DNA of 64,000 nucleotides from Rhizobium sp. Its GTDB lineage: Bacteria; Pseudomonadota; Alphaproteobacteria; Rhizobiales; Rhizobiaceae. The position numbers and the translations under genes were made by a program. The stretch covers positions 1 through 64,000 of the forward strand of contig JAPZUE010000054.1 in NCBI GenBank assembly GCA_027533385.1, in the 5' to 3' direction. The stretch's first letter is position 1. The number at the start of each line of letters is the position of its first letter. Shown here piece after piece: positions 38,831-47,542 of this stretch. The notes under the pieces are model-generated. The model saw nothing but the letters and a program-made list of their open reading frames with translations. It was not told the origin of the DNA and did no database searches.

Positions 38831-40080
38831 GCGGCAACTCCGGGATCTTCAGGTAGGAGCGATGCGGGTGCGGCGCCTGATCCAGTCTGGGTGATGGGTA
38901 CGTTCTGCATCTGCATGCGCGGGACATCGCCGCCTTCGACCGGCGGCAGATTTTCAAGGGCGCGGACCTCGTTGATGGTCATCACGCCATTCGAGAGCAT
39001 CTGCTGGTAGAAGGAGGCCCGCGCACCGCTATCGCCGCGCAGTAGACCTTCGAGGTTAAATTCAACGACAAGGCCAGCCTGGCGATCGGCCGGCGATAGC
39101 AGCTGCTTCGCCAGAGCCTGTTCGATGCGCTTCAAACGCCTACGCAGTGTGAACTTCTGGAACCCCAGCGTCTGTTGTTCGAGGCCAGTGCCCCAGCTGG
39201 TGGTCTTCTCGGTGTGGCCGACCATGAAGGGCGGAACCCCAAAGAAGCGGCAGACCTCCTCGACCGAGAAGGCCCGGCTCTGGAGCATCTGCGCATCTTC
39301 CGGGCTGATCGAGAGCTGGACCCAATCCATGCCCCGGTCGAGCAACATCGGTCGCCCGGCATTGATCGCGCCGGCAAACTTCTCCTGCAGCAGTTCCTCG
39401 GCCTGCTTGCGCTGGTCGAGGGTCAGGCTGTCCGCAGTCTTGAGCAGCCCCGAGGGCCGCACACCGTTTCGGAAGGTGTCGCCCGAGGCGCGCTCGATAG
39501 CCTGCGCCAATCCGAAGGTCTGGCGGCCGAAGCTAAGGGTCGAAAGACCGCCCAGCGGGTTGCCGCCAAAGCCCCGGATGTGGAGCATGTTATCTTGGCT
39601 GACGACACTGCGAGTGCCGCCATCCGGCCACTCATATTCGAGGCTGCCGTCGCGCAGACGTCGCACGGTCATGAGTTCTGGGGCGATCGGAACGCTTAGC
39701 GCTACCACCCGGCCGTTGCTGCCCCGGATGATCTCGGCATAGGCGTTGCCGCTCAGTTCAATCGAGGCACAGATGAACTCCCAGAAGTCGACCGCGGTCT
39801 GATCGGCGTTCGGGCTGTCGTGCAGGATCCGGTAGAGCGGATGATCGTTCGCGACCGTCCTTGCGCCGCCTTTGGTCCGGTAAACCATGAGCGGCAGCGA
39901 GGCGATCGTGCCGGCGAGCAGATTGACGCAGGCCCAGGCTGAGGCGAGCCCCAGCACCGAGCTGGTCGAAACCAGTTCACCGGTCGTGGTCGTTCGGCCA
40001 CCCGCCGCCTGCACCAGCCGCGGGTCGGTCAGGCCGATGGAGCGCGCGATGTAGCCGAGCGCCTTCTGGAATAAGTTCAT
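38827..40080 (-). CDS. Portal protein, HK97 family
   Basis: 417 aa. It has SWACVNLLAGTIASLPLMVY-like text (read as ASAWACVNLLAGTIASLPL), LYRILHDSPN, the GNAYAEIIRG stem region, VEEVCRFFGVPPFMVGH and a C-terminal clip/crown part. Forms the dodecameric DNA gate at one capsid vertex. Coupled to the terminase gene upstream by 4-bp overlap. Confidence 0.93.
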   Translation of the reverse strand: MNLFQKALGYIARSIGLTDPRLVQAAGGRTTTTGELVSTSSVLGLASAWACVNLLAGTIASLPLMVYRTKGGARTVANDHPLYRILHDSPNADQTAVDFWEFICASIELSGNAYAEIIRGSNGRVVALSVPIAPELMTVRRLRDGSLEYEWPDGGTRSVVSQDNMLHIRGFGGNPLGGLSTLSFGRQTFGLAQAIERASGDTFRNGVRPSGLLKTADSLTLDQRKQAEELLQEKFAGAINAGRPMLLDRGMDWVQLSISPEDAQMLQSRAFSVEEVCRFFGVPPFMVGHTEKTTSWGTGLEQQTLGFQKFTLRRRLKRIEQALAKQLLSPADRQAGLVVEFNLEGLLRGDSGARASFYQQMLSNGVMTINEVRALENLPPVEGGDVPRMQMQNVPITQTGSGAAPASLLPEDPGVAA

Positions 40081-41897
40081 GCGAGGCTCTTCAGCCAGTC
40101 ATCGATGGAGCCGGAGGTGTCGCCTGCCATTGCCGCCCCCACTGCCATGCACAGCGCGACCGCTGCGTCGATCTTGTTGATGGCCCGCTGTTTGGAGAGC
40201 CACTTGTTATCCCAGCGGTCGGTCTCGGTGACCGCCGACATCATTGCCGAAATGAGGACCGGATTGCGTTTGAGCCGGATCCGGCCCTCGAGGATCAGTT
40301 CTTCCAGATGCCGGAGCGAGCCCGGCATCCAGAGACCTTCGGTCATTTCACCAACAGGCTTGGCTCGCTTGGTGCCGCCCTGCGGGTGCTCGACAAAGGC
40401 AAGGTCCAGCCCGAGTTCAGCAACTTCCTCCTCGAACCGCCGGAAGGCGTAGCGATCGTAGGCGACCGCCTCGACCCGGAAGTCTGAAGCCATCTCTGCG
40501 AGCGCCTGCGCGACATGACGAAAGCTGATGTTCTCGCCCGTAGGCGCATTCAGAAATCCATCTGCGACCCAAAGGTCATATGGCTGCTTGTCGCGCAGTA
40601 CCCGGGCAGCCAGTGTATCGCCCGGCGTCCAGACTTCGACCCATGCGTCAAAGCAGGGCTTACCGTTCTTCTCGCCATTTCGCTGAACAGCTGCCAGCGC
40701 GGTCAGGTCGCGGTTCTGGCTGAGGTCAAGCCCGAGCCAGACGGACCCACCTGCCTTGGGTTCGAACTCCGCCAGCAGCGGCTCGAGCGTCGAGCGCGCC
40801 ATCCACGCGGTTTCGGCATCGGTCCACACACAGAAGTGCAGTCGTAGGATACCGTTCAACTGCCCCGGGATGGCTTTCGCCTGCGCCACGACTTCCGAGA
40901 GGTATTGCTCGGTGATTGTGACGCCGAGCAGCGGGTTCGCCTTGATCCAGCAGCTGGGGTCGCTCAGCGGATCGTCGTCCTCATCGAGCGCGCAGACGTA
41001 GCTAAATGTCGTGTCGTCGATGACCTGCCCGAGAAAGGTCGGGTCGGTCACCGCATCGGGATTGCCAGCCGCCACCCGGATGGCGTGTTCGTGCTCCTCC
41101 CATGCGACCGAATTGCGATCCGAGCCCGAGTTCGTGATCATGAACAGCAGCGGGTCGCGGCGGAACTTGAAGCCGCGCTCCAGCATCTCGATGATCGAGC
41201 GATCGGGCAGCTCGTGGACCTCGTCGGCCAACACAAAATAGGGTCGCGGCCCCGATCCGGTTTTGCCGGTATCGCGCGACACCGGGCGAAAGAAGCTGCC
41301 CGAGGACAGGTGTGCGATGTTGAACTCGCGGCCCGGCCCGCCGGAGAATTCCAGCCGCCGCGCCAGCGCCGGTGATTGCCGGACCATCCGCACCGCGTCT
41401 CGGAACAGGATGTTGGCCTGCTCCTTCTTGGCGGCGGCCGCATAGATCTGGGCGCCGGCCTCCTGGCAGGCGGTCATCCCGTAAATGCCGATGCCGCCCG
41501 CGACCGGTGATTTTCCGTTGCCCTTGCCTTGCTCGATGTAGGCTCGGCGGAACCGGCGGCGCCCGTCCTTGCGCTTCCAGCCGAACAGCGAACCGACGAT
41601 GAACGCCTGGCTCGGCTCAAGCCGGAAGGGTTCTCCTTCGAACTGGCCTTCGGAAAGCTTCAGCACCTCCTCGAAGAAAGCGAAGGCGTGGTTTGCGGCA
41701 TCATGGTCGAACCAGATGCCGTCTTTCCGCTTCAGGTCCGCGATGTGCCGTTTGCAGGCATTGCGAACATGCGGTCCGGCGACAATCTCGCCCGAGACCA
41801 CCGCAGTGGCATAGGCCAGTGTCCTGTCATGCGAAGAAGCGGTCGGCGGGGTCCGTGCCTTCTTCTGGCGGCTGGGCCGCGATCCTGCTCCTGGCAC
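40077..41897 (-). CDS. Terminase large subunit (HK97-like packaging ATPase/nuclease)
   Basis: 606 aa. Walker A GKGNGKSP (about 124-131) and Walker B YFVLADEVHEL drive DNA translocation. The RNase H-like nuclease has WLGLDLSQNRDLTALAA and an IDAAVALCMA end motif. The assigned GTG at 41897 overlaps the small-subunit gene by 71 bp. No clear ribosome site is seen, so the first 20 or so residues are uncertain. Confidence 0.92.
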   Translation of the reverse strand: MPGAGSRPSRQKKARTPPTASSHDRTLAYATAVVSGEIVAGPHVRNACKRHIADLKRKDGIWFDHDAANHAFAFFEEVLKLSEGQFEGEPFRLEPSQAFIVGSLFGWKRKDGRRRFRRAYIEQGKGNGKSPVAGGIGIYGMTACQEAGAQIYAAAAKKEQANILFRDAVRMVRQSPALARRLEFSGGPGREFNIAHLSSGSFFRPVSRDTGKTGSGPRPYFVLADEVHELPDRSIIEMLERGFKFRRDPLLFMITNSGSDRNSVAWEEHEHAIRVAAGNPDAVTDPTFLGQVIDDTTFSYVCALDEDDDPLSDPSCWIKANPLLGVTITEQYLSEVVAQAKAIPGQLNGILRLHFCVWTDAETAWMARSTLEPLLAEFEPKAGGSVWLGLDLSQNRDLTALAAVQRNGEKNGKPCFDAWVEVWTPGDTLAARVLRDKQPYDLWVADGFLNAPTGENISFRHVAQALAEMASDFRVEAVAYDRYAFRRFEEEVAELGLDLAFVEHPQGGTKRAKPVGEMTEGLWMPGSLRHLEELILEGRIRLKRNPVLISAMMSAVTETDRWDNKWLSKQRAINKIDAAVALCMAVGAAMAGDTSGSIDDWLKSLA

Positions 41898-42309
41898 TCG
41901 GCGTCATCCCGAATTCTGCGGCGTAACGCATCATATCCGCTGCCGCCTTGTTGGCGGTGCCCACCAGCGGGTTCTGGATCGCGTTGCCGTTCGATGTCTT
42001 GATCATGAGGCCGCCGGTCAGCTGGTCCTTCTCGGCCATCTTTGCGATCGCGCGTTCGGCCTGGACCCAGCGGCCATAGGCCATGGCGTAGGCGGCGAGC
42101 GCCGCCCGATCGATCTCGGAGAGGATCCCGAGATTGTAGAGCTCGGTCGCCACCCGGTTCCATTCTTCAACCGCGTCGGTGGTCAAATGGTGGGGTGGCA
42201 CGGGGATGGCAGCCTTGGCCTTAGCCTCCTTGCGGTTCAGTGTCCGCTTGCCGGGATTACCCGTGACCAGCTTCAGATGGGTGGGCTTGGGTTTTGTTCC
42301 GGGTTTCAT
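41827..42309 (-). CDS. Terminase small subunit, P27 family
   Basis: 160 aa from ATG 42309. It opens GTKPKPTHLKLVTGNPGKR, the standard start of P27-family small terminases, then PPHHLTTDAVEEWNRVATEL and a helical part ending in PADRFFA. It recognises the packaging site and recruits the large subunit encoded next. A frame extending to 42360 lacks a ribosome site. Confidence 0.92.
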   Translation of the reverse strand: MKPGTKPKPTHLKLVTGNPGKRTLNRKEAKAKAAIPVPPHHLTTDAVEEWNRVATELYNLGILSEIDRAALAAYAMAYGRWVQAERAIAKMAEKDQLTGGLMIKTSNGNAIQNPLVGTANKAAADMMRYAAEFGMTPSARSRIAAQPPEEGTDPADRFFA

Positions 42310-42395
42310 GGCCGAGCGCCTTCCTCTATGTCTCGCGCCTGACCGGTTCCAAGCCTCCAAAATCCGAGGACACGACGATATTAGAATTTCTGATC

Positions 42396-42812
42396 ATGAC
42401 CGCTGCCGCAGTGATTGCACCGCAAGGCTCGACGTTCACTTGCACGCCGACCCGGGTCTGGGACGGCGATGGGCCAGTCTGGTGTGCCGAAGGTCCGCGT
42501 ATCCGCCTGTCCGGCATCGCTGCGCGCGAAAGCGACGGTAGCTGTAGGTCCAATCAGCCATGCCCGCGTGCATCAGCGGAAGCAGCTCGAGATGCGCTGG
42601 TCAGGTTGATCGGCCGTCCGGTTGGCGTCTCACGTGAAGGGCATATTCTTGTAAGCGGTCCGGCAATGGAGTGCCGCTCTGAAGGCGGTGCCGGGGGCGC
42701 GCGAACTGCAGCTTGGTGCGTGTCGCCGAAATCTGGCGATATCTCTTGCGCGATGGTCAGGGGTGGCTGGGCTCTGAGATGGGATCGGTACTGGCGGGGG
42801 CATCGCTGCTGA
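42396..42812 (+). CDS. Thermonuclease (SNase)-like family protein
   Basis: 138 aa on the plus strand. TPTRVWDGDGPVWCAEGPRI then RLSGIAARE follow the staphylococcal nuclease pattern (Asp cluster, Arg after the strand). Later HILVSGPAMECR and AAWCVSPKSGDI complete the family typical of alphaproteobacterial prophages. No clear signal peptide. It is convergent with the methylase gene and their 3' ends overlap by 56 bp, which is unusual. The ATG at 42396 starts 86 bp from the divergent terS start. Confidence 0.8.
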   Translation: MTAAAVIAPQGSTFTCTPTRVWDGDGPVWCAEGPRIRLSGIAARESDGSCRSNQPCPRASAEAARDALVRLIGRPVGVSREGHILVSGPAMECRSEGGAGGARTAAWCVSPKSGDISCAMVRGGWALRWDRYWRGHRC

Positions 42813-44046
42813 CAACCCCAGCTATTTCATTGAAGGTACGGCCGTCACCCTCAAGGATAGCAGCCTTTCCAGTAAAATCCTGCCAGCGCTTCACGGCAAC
42901 ATCGATGTAAGCCGGATTGAGCTCGATCGCGTGGATGGCGCGGCCGGTCATTTCGCCGGCGATGATGGTGGTGCCCGACCCCGAGAACGGCTCGTAGACG
43001 GCTTGGCCGGGGCTGGAATTGTTCTCGATCGGGCGCTTCATGCACTCGACCGGCTTCTGGGTCCCGTGACCCGTCTCGTTCTTCTTGGGCTTGGCGATGT
43101 GCCAGACGGTGGTCTGCTTGCGGTCCCCGGCCCAGTGGCCCTTCGCGCCCTTCTTCACGGCATACCAGCAGGGCTCATGCTCCCAGTGATAATCACCGCG
43201 GGAGAGCACGAGCTGGCCCTTGTCCCAGATGATCTGGGAGCGGAGCATCAGATCGCAGGCAGCGAGGCTGTCGCCGACTACACCGGCATAAAGCCCAGCA
43301 TGCCAGACGTAGGCTACGTCGCCCGGGAACAGGGCCCAGGCTTCGCGCCAGTCGGCTTTATCGTCGTTCAGCACCTTACCCTTGGCAGTGCCGGAGGCGG
43401 CAACGCCCGCCTTTTCGCGCCAAGCCGGGTCATACTCGACGCCATAGGGAGGATCGGTGACCATCAGGTGCGGCGTGACGCCATTCAGGGCTTTGGCGAC
43501 AGTGTCGGCATCGGTGCTGTCGCCGCAAACCAACCGGTGTTTGCCGAGCAACCAGACATCGCCGGGTTTGGCGACGGGATCGATCGGAGCCTCGGGGATC
43601 TCGTCCGGGTCGGTGTTGCCCTCGGTCTTCTCGGCCAGCAGCTTTGACAGCTCGTCGTCGGAGAAGCCGGTCAGCATCAGGTCGAAATCAAAACCCTGCA
43701 GATCGCCGAGTTCGACGGCCAGCAGTTCGAGATCCCAGCCCGCATTCAGCGCCAGCTTGTTGTCGGCGATGACATAGGCCTTCTTCTGGGCCTCGCTCCA
43801 GCCCTTGGCGACCATGGTCGGGATTTGCGTCAGGCCGAGCTTGCGCGCGGCAAGCAGTCTGCCATGGCCGGCGATCAGGCCGCCATCTTCGTCGACCAGC
43901 ACCGGGTTGGTCCAGCCCCATTCGCGGATCGAGGCCGCGATCTGGGCGACCTGTTCATCCGAGTGCGTGCGGGAATTGCGCGCATAGGGCGTGATCTTCT
44001 CTATCGGCCAAAGCTCGCTGCTCTGGGCCGGCCAGTTCTGATCCAT
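42757..44046 (-). CDS. ParB-like domain / DNA methyltransferase fusion
   Basis: 429 aa. Residues about 14-75 are a ParB/Srx-type domain (VAQIAASIREWGWTNPVLVD, GLIAGHGRLLAARKLG). A site-specific DNA methylase follows, with catalytic DPPYG (about 196-200), the VYEPFSGSGTTIIAG cofactor motif near the end and ELNPAYIDVAVKRW. The order (DPPY before FxGxG) is the beta class of N6-adenine/N4-cytosine methylases. No restriction gene is nearby, so it is an orphan phage methylase that may protect DNA or regulate packaging. Confidence 0.9.
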   Translation of the reverse strand: MDQNWPAQSSELWPIEKITPYARNSRTHSDEQVAQIAASIREWGWTNPVLVDEDGGLIAGHGRLLAARKLGLTQIPTMVAKGWSEAQKKAYVIADNKLALNAGWDLELLAVELGDLQGFDFDLMLTGFSDDELSKLLAEKTEGNTDPDEIPEAPIDPVAKPGDVWLLGKHRLVCGDSTDADTVAKALNGVTPHLMVTDPPYGVEYDPAWREKAGVAASGTAKGKVLNDDKADWREAWALFPGDVAYVWHAGLYAGVVGDSLAACDLMLRSQIIWDKGQLVLSRGDYHWEHEPCWYAVKKGAKGHWAGDRKQTTVWHIAKPKKNETGHGTQKPVECMKRPIENNSSPGQAVYEPFSGSGTTIIAGEMTGRAIHAIELNPAYIDVAVKRWQDFTGKAAILEGDGRTFNEIAGVVSSDAPASTDPISEPSHP

Positions 44047-44141
44047 AGATGTCCTTGAAACGGGTTCGGCCGCAGGAGCCCGGAAAGGCTTGCGGCACTT
44101 GTTTGCGATGTTGGTAAGCCGCTATGGGCGCTGTAGGTGGG

Positions 44142-44218
44142 GCCTGTAGCTCAGTTGGTTAGAGCTGGCCGCTCATAACGGCTAGGTCGCGGGTTCAAGT
44201 CCTGCCGGGCCCACCAAT
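44142..44218 (+). tRNA. tRNA with CAT anticodon (Ile2 or elongator Met)
   Basis: 77 nt with encoded CCA. The acceptor GGGCCTG pairs with CGGGCCC. The anticodon stem GGCCG/CGGCT holds loop CTCATAA, and the T-arm is GCGGG-TTCAAGT-CCTGC. The GGTCGC..GGTTCAAGTCC variable/T region is more like tRNA-Ile2, whose C34 is modified to lysidine to read AUA, but tRNA-Met cannot be excluded. Its last base touches the stop of the adjacent minus-strand gene. Confidence 0.9.
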
Positions 44219-44442
44219 CAAATCAGTTCGAGCTCGTTCAGCACCTTCGCTGCGTCGAGCAGCTGGTCGGTCTGGACCGTGATCTCGATCGTCATGCTGT
44301 CGGCTGTCGCGCTGGCGTAAACACCGCCTTCGTAGAGTTCCTGTTCGATCGTCTCGATCACCGCGACGATCCGGCTGCGGTCGAAGGTCTCAGGCAGCGT
44401 GCGGATCGCAAGGCGGATGGTGCTGGTGATGCCCGCGCTCAT
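44218..44442 (-). CDS. Small phage protein of unknown function
   Basis: 74 aa, beta-alpha-beta-like (STIRLAIRTLPETFDRSRIV, SMTIEITVQTDQLLDAAKVL). No motif recognised. Coupled to the upstream gene 44439-44801 by a 4-bp overlap. Confidence 0.6.
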   Translation of the reverse strand: MSAGITSTIRLAIRTLPETFDRSRIVAVIETIEQELYEGGVYASATADSMTIEITVQTDQLLDAAKVLNELELI

Positions 44443-44801
44443 TCTGCCTCTGCCATGATCTCGTAAAGGCCGACAAACCCGGTCAGGTAAGGCAGGCCCT
44501 TTGGAATGCCATGTTCCCGCGCAGTGTTCCGGTCGATCTTCCAGCCCATCCAGCGGGTGATGGCGGCGGCGATCGCCGCCCCGAGGTCAAGTCCGGTGTG
44601 GAGGCCGTTGTGCACATCATCGGCGAAGTGCCGACCTTGGCGGCTGTCGAGAAAATCCCGCACCCCTTCGGCGCTGCCCATCGTGACCTTGGCAATCGCC
44701 GGGAAGACAATGGCCCAGGCTGCATCGGCATCTGCGAAGGCGCTGCTGTTGCCGTAGAAGCCCCAAGCTTCGTTGGCGGTTCGCAAGGTCGAGTTGGTCA
44801 T
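44439..44801 (-). CDS. Phage protein of unknown function
   Basis: 120 aa, helical. It contains NEAWGFYGNSSAFADADAAW, VRDFLDSRQGRHFADDVHNG and AAAITRWMGWKIDRNTAREH. Composition resembles small plasmid/phage proteins that act in conjunction with DNA transfer or anti-restriction, but I do not recognise a family. The ATG at 44801 has GGAG 8 bp upstream. A start at 44807 is also possible. Confidence 0.6.
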   Translation of the reverse strand: MTNSTLRTANEAWGFYGNSSAFADADAAWAIVFPAIAKVTMGSAEGVRDFLDSRQGRHFADDVHNGLHTGLDLGAAIAAAITRWMGWKIDRNTAREHGIPKGLPYLTGFVGLYEIMAEAE

Positions 44802-45027
44802 CTGCATCGCTCCGTTTTCGTGAAGCGACTACCGCTCTTATCGCGGCGACTATCCAGTCAATTCGACGGAAATCTAAGACTTTCGGCTTTCTGACCCCCG
44901 GTCGCTAACTCGCGGTTGCGTGAAGTTTGGGCCAAGCGCGGTGTCCCCTGGCGAGGGGCCAGACTTTCCAGGCCCGCCCCCCGATTTTCTCTATTGGCTG
45001 AATGCGGCTACATGGGCTGAGAGGTGA

Positions 45028-45216
45028 ATGATGGCAGATATTCAGAAGGAACTGGCTCTTCGGCTGGCCTGGTACATAGATCGCTACGGCGAGATACCAC
45101 AGCGCGACCAGGCGATGCTTTGGGGCGTGGCGACTGGCCGCTTGCGGGATGAAAACGCAGTGCGCCTCACCAGCCTCACGGATGAAATCCTAGAGTACTT
45201 CCATTCCATCAGTTAG
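45028..45216 (+). CDS. Small plus-strand phage protein
   Basis: 62 aa, helical (ALRLAWYIDRYGEIPQRDQA, SLTDEILEYFHSIS). GAGAGGTG precedes the ATGATG start. It is on the opposite strand from neighbouring late genes and converges with the HNH gene (8-bp tail overlap). Possibly a small regulator. No family recognised. Confidence 0.55.
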   Translation: MMADIQKELALRLAWYIDRYGEIPQRDQAMLWGVATGRLRDENAVRLTSLTDEILEYFHSIS

Positions 45217-45484
45217 CGGCCGAGATCGGCCAACCGTCGGGCCCTACAGCGACCGTCCTGCGCTGGCTGAATTGCTCGGCAGTCCGCTTGGCGTGGCACT
45301 CCGCGCAAAGGCAGCGGATATTGCTGTCCTCGTCTGATCCGCCACGAGCCAGCGGCACGATGTGGTCAGGTACGGTCGCCTCGCGGACAATCCCGGCGGA
45401 GGCGCAATCGCGGCAGAGGGGTTCAGCCCGGAGGCGGCGAAGGCGTTGAGCTACCCCGCGACGGCCACGGAGCCTTTCAGCCAT
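45209..45484 (-). CDS. HNH endonuclease
   Basis: 91 aa from ATG 45484. It has a basic helix (RGVAQRLRRLRAEPL) and the zinc-type HNH core: CRDC, TVPDHIVPLARGG with the catalytic His, then DSNIRCLCAECHAKRT. Small HNH proteins near terminase genes work with the large terminase in cos-type packaging phages. That partnership is inferred here from position 3 kb upstream of terS. Confidence 0.87.
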   Translation of the reverse strand: MAERLRGRRGVAQRLRRLRAEPLCRDCASAGIVREATVPDHIVPLARGGSDEDSNIRCLCAECHAKRTAEQFSQRRTVAVGPDGWPISAAN

Positions 45485-45649
45485 CCAACCCCCTGAAACG
45501 AACAGCGCCCGAAAGCCTGTGGGCTCCGGGCGCAGTTCTGAGCTTTGAATTTCGGAACAGATACGCTGCCTACAATCGTTCGTCAACACCTAATCGTAAT
45601 TTTATCGTTTAATCACCGTTTGTTATACCGAACGCTTAGCATAGAATGC

Positions 45650-46225
45650 TCAAGTGCAAATCGGCGATCCGATCCGGAATAGCCGGCACAGCGCATCAAG
45701 GCCATGAGCGAGGTTCCGCAGATCGGCGGGAGACCAAAACGCAGCATCCACATCGTGACAAACCAATGCATGAACCAGCTTGCTGGGCTTCCTGCCAACC
45801 AATCCAGGGGCATCACTATCAGCTGTGCGCAACATGAGGATTGCGCTCGCAGCCTGCTTTCTGACCTTCTCGACCAGCGCAGGATCCGGGTCTGGTGTGC
45901 TGCCACCGAAGATCCCCTCGTTGATCAGGAGTGCGGTAACAGAGCGCGGTTGATCCATGGGCAGCCCCATGACGGCTCGATTGCGGGCCATGATCTCACC
46001 GTAGAGTTGCCCGGCAGCAAACTGGTCAGCGCCAATGCGCCCGGTGAAAGACAGCCTGCCGAGAGCCGTACCGAGCCTCTCGTCCTTTGCTTGGCTGACT
46101 GTGACGCCAAAGTGACGGCGCCGGGCTTCTAGCACCGTCGACATGGCTTCGCGCTGAGTTTCCTCGCGCGGCCGCTTGCCGCATGGGAGCCTACGGCCGG
46201 CCTTTCGCTTACGCCCCCTTGCCAT
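45650..46225 (-). CDS. Phage protein of unknown function
   Basis: 191 aa. The start is strongly basic (ARGRKRKAGRRLPCGKRPRE). GRIGADQFAAGQLYGEIMAR and a helical C-terminus with LVHALVCHDVDAAFWSPADL follow. The basic tail suggests nucleic-acid binding. The ATG at 46225 is preferred to 46249 for its distance from the upstream gene stop. No family recognised. Confidence 0.65.
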   Translation of the reverse strand: MARGRKRKAGRRLPCGKRPREETQREAMSTVLEARRRHFGVTVSQAKDERLGTALGRLSFTGRIGADQFAAGQLYGEIMARNRAVMGLPMDQPRSVTALLINEGIFGGSTPDPDPALVEKVRKQAASAILMLRTADSDAPGLVGRKPSKLVHALVCHDVDAAFWSPADLRNLAHGLDALCRLFRIGSPICT

Positions 46226-46397
46226 GGGCGCCTCCGTAGAGCCGTTCACCGATAGCGCGGATGGCTTCGCGCTCGAGCGAAGTCAGCCGTTGGTCGCTCA
46301 CTGAAACAGCGAGGATGCCGTTCTTCCAGCCATCGCGGCGGAGCTGTTCGCCGTCACGCTGCTGCGCGTGATTATAAATCCGGGAGGTCATGCTCAT
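46209..46397 (-). CDS. Small phage protein
   Basis: 62 aa. SMTSRIYNHAQQRDGEQLRR, then SDQRLTSLEREAIRAIGERL. Helical and charged, no motif recognised. It overlaps the next gene by 17 bp and the stop of the DUF6378 gene by 1 bp, so it is clearly part of the operon. Confidence 0.6.
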   Translation of the reverse strand: MSMTSRIYNHAQQRDGEQLRRDGWKNGILAVSVSDQRLTSLEREAIRAIGERLYGGAHGKGA

Positions 46398-46651
46398 CAG
46401 CGCAGCTCATTCAACAGAACGGCGTAGCCGATGACATCGACAATGCTGTCAAAGTGCCGCGGGTCGTAAGCCAGACGAGCAAGCTTGAGGTCGATCATGC
46501 AAAGCACAACCTGTTCACGGGTTATCCGCTCACCCGTCGTGATCGACCAACGATCTGCGATGGTCGTTAGCAATTCCACCGGGTCACCGTATTCATCCTG
46601 GCGCTCATTCAGGATCTTGGCTGCGTGGGTGAGGATGCAGTTTTCGCTCAT
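46397..46651 (-). CDS. DUF6378-like phage protein
   Basis: 84 aa. ILTHAAKILNERQDEYGDPV, ITREQVVLCMIDLKLARLAY and HFDSIVDVIGYAVLLNEL form the pattern of DUF6378, a helical family common in phages and reminiscent of MazG-type nucleotide pyrophosphatases. Enzymatic activity is not established. Coupled to the resolvase gene upstream by a 4-bp overlap. Confidence 0.8.
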   Translation of the reverse strand: MSENCILTHAAKILNERQDEYGDPVELLTTIADRWSITTGERITREQVVLCMIDLKLARLAYDPRHFDSIVDVIGYAVLLNELR

Positions 46652-47190
46652 CGCACACCTCCACGGGTTTCAATGGCCCAGATCAGGATGGCGAGCGCAT
46701 CGGACTCGTTGTCATCCCGTGGTGCGAAGCCACGAGCCCGCATTGCATCGATCACAGCCGCCTTGTCGGCATTGCCTTTGCCGGTGGCAAAGCGCTTGAT
46801 GGTGCCAACCGGCACGCCCTGGTAGGCGACGAGGTGTTCTTCGCACCAAGCCGAGAGGACCGCGAGCAGACCGCCGTAGATGTGGGCCGCATCTGTACCG
46901 GCATGCCGCCGGACCTCTTCGAAGTAGATAGCCTCGATCGGCCCTGCGTCCTGATCAAGATCTTCCAGCCAGCGCCGGAAACGCAGGAAGCGCATGCCAC
47001 CGCCGTCGTACCGGGAGTGCTTCAGCAGGACGGTGCCGCTGGACGTATAATCGTCGGTAGTCCGCAGCGCCCAGCCGGTGCTGGTGCCGAGATCAAGGGC
47101 GAGAATGGCACCTTGTGTCCGGCGAGCAACTGTTCCGATGGGAGAGCCCGCATCCGCTCGGGCGGATGGGTTTGGGGCGGTCTGGTTCAA
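46648..47190 (-). CDS. RuvC-like Holliday junction resolvase
   Basis: 180 aa with the RNase H-fold acidic residues of RuvC-type resolvases: Asp33 (LALDLGTSTG), Glu91/92 (YFEEV) and the C-terminal DDNESDALAIL (about 159-169). It would resolve four-way junctions from phage recombination or before packaging. TTG start at 47190 with GGAGG 6 bp upstream. It forms an operon with the DUF6378 gene. Confidence 0.87.
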   Translation of the reverse strand: MNQTAPNPSARADAGSPIGTVARRTQGAILALDLGTSTGWALRTTDDYTSSGTVLLKHSRYDGGGMRFLRFRRWLEDLDQDAGPIEAIYFEEVRRHAGTDAAHIYGGLLAVLSAWCEEHLVAYQGVPVGTIKRFATGKGNADKAAVIDAMRARGFAPRDDNESDALAILIWAIETRGGVR

Positions 47191-47542
47191 AGCAATCCTC
47201 CAAAGGAAGGATCGCCGCGTCAGTTGACTCTGTAGCCCTTCGGCTGCGCTCGGAGAAGCGAAACAAAAAGCTCAGAAATAAATTTGGATCTCAAATTCTG
47301 CTCAAGGCGAGAAAATGGCTGAATTTCATGAGATTGGTCTAATATCTCAATATCTCAATATATATATTATATACCCAAACCATCCATCTACTCCTCCCCC
47401 CTTTATCGCGCGCGCGAGAGAAATGGAGTTTTTGAGGAAATGAAAAAAACCCCAGTTTTCTGGGGCTCCGAGCTATTGAGAAATTTCATTGAGGCTTTTT
47501 AGCCGCTGAGAATTAGGTGCCGAAGACCGAGCGCTGCAGTGG
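47191..47542. other. AT-rich intergenic region before the resolvase operon
   Basis: About 350 bp without a gene. It contains an unusually AT-rich stretch (47330-47385) with repeated ATATCTCA units and a long TA run, unlike the surrounding GC-rich DNA. It probably holds a promoter for the resolvase operon. A terminator for the upstream toxin-antitoxin operon is listed separately. Confidence 0.6.
47443..47465 (-). terminator. Intrinsic terminator after the HigBA-type operon
   Basis: On the minus strand CCCCAG-AAAA-CTGGGG forms a perfect 6-bp stem with a 4-nt loop, followed by seven T. It lies about 80 bp past the antitoxin stop and insulates it from the phage operon below. Confidence 0.92.

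Noticed and set aside
44808-45027. Candidate cos packaging site in the GC-rich stretch near the HNH gene
   Set aside because: HNH and terminase genes suggest cos packaging, but I could not find a convincing staggered site or repeats and it is 2.5 kb from terS.
45028-45216. Discarding the small plus-strand gene as noise
   Set aside because: Considered, but its GAGAGGTG ribosome site and own orientation after a divergent gap make it worth keeping at low confidence.
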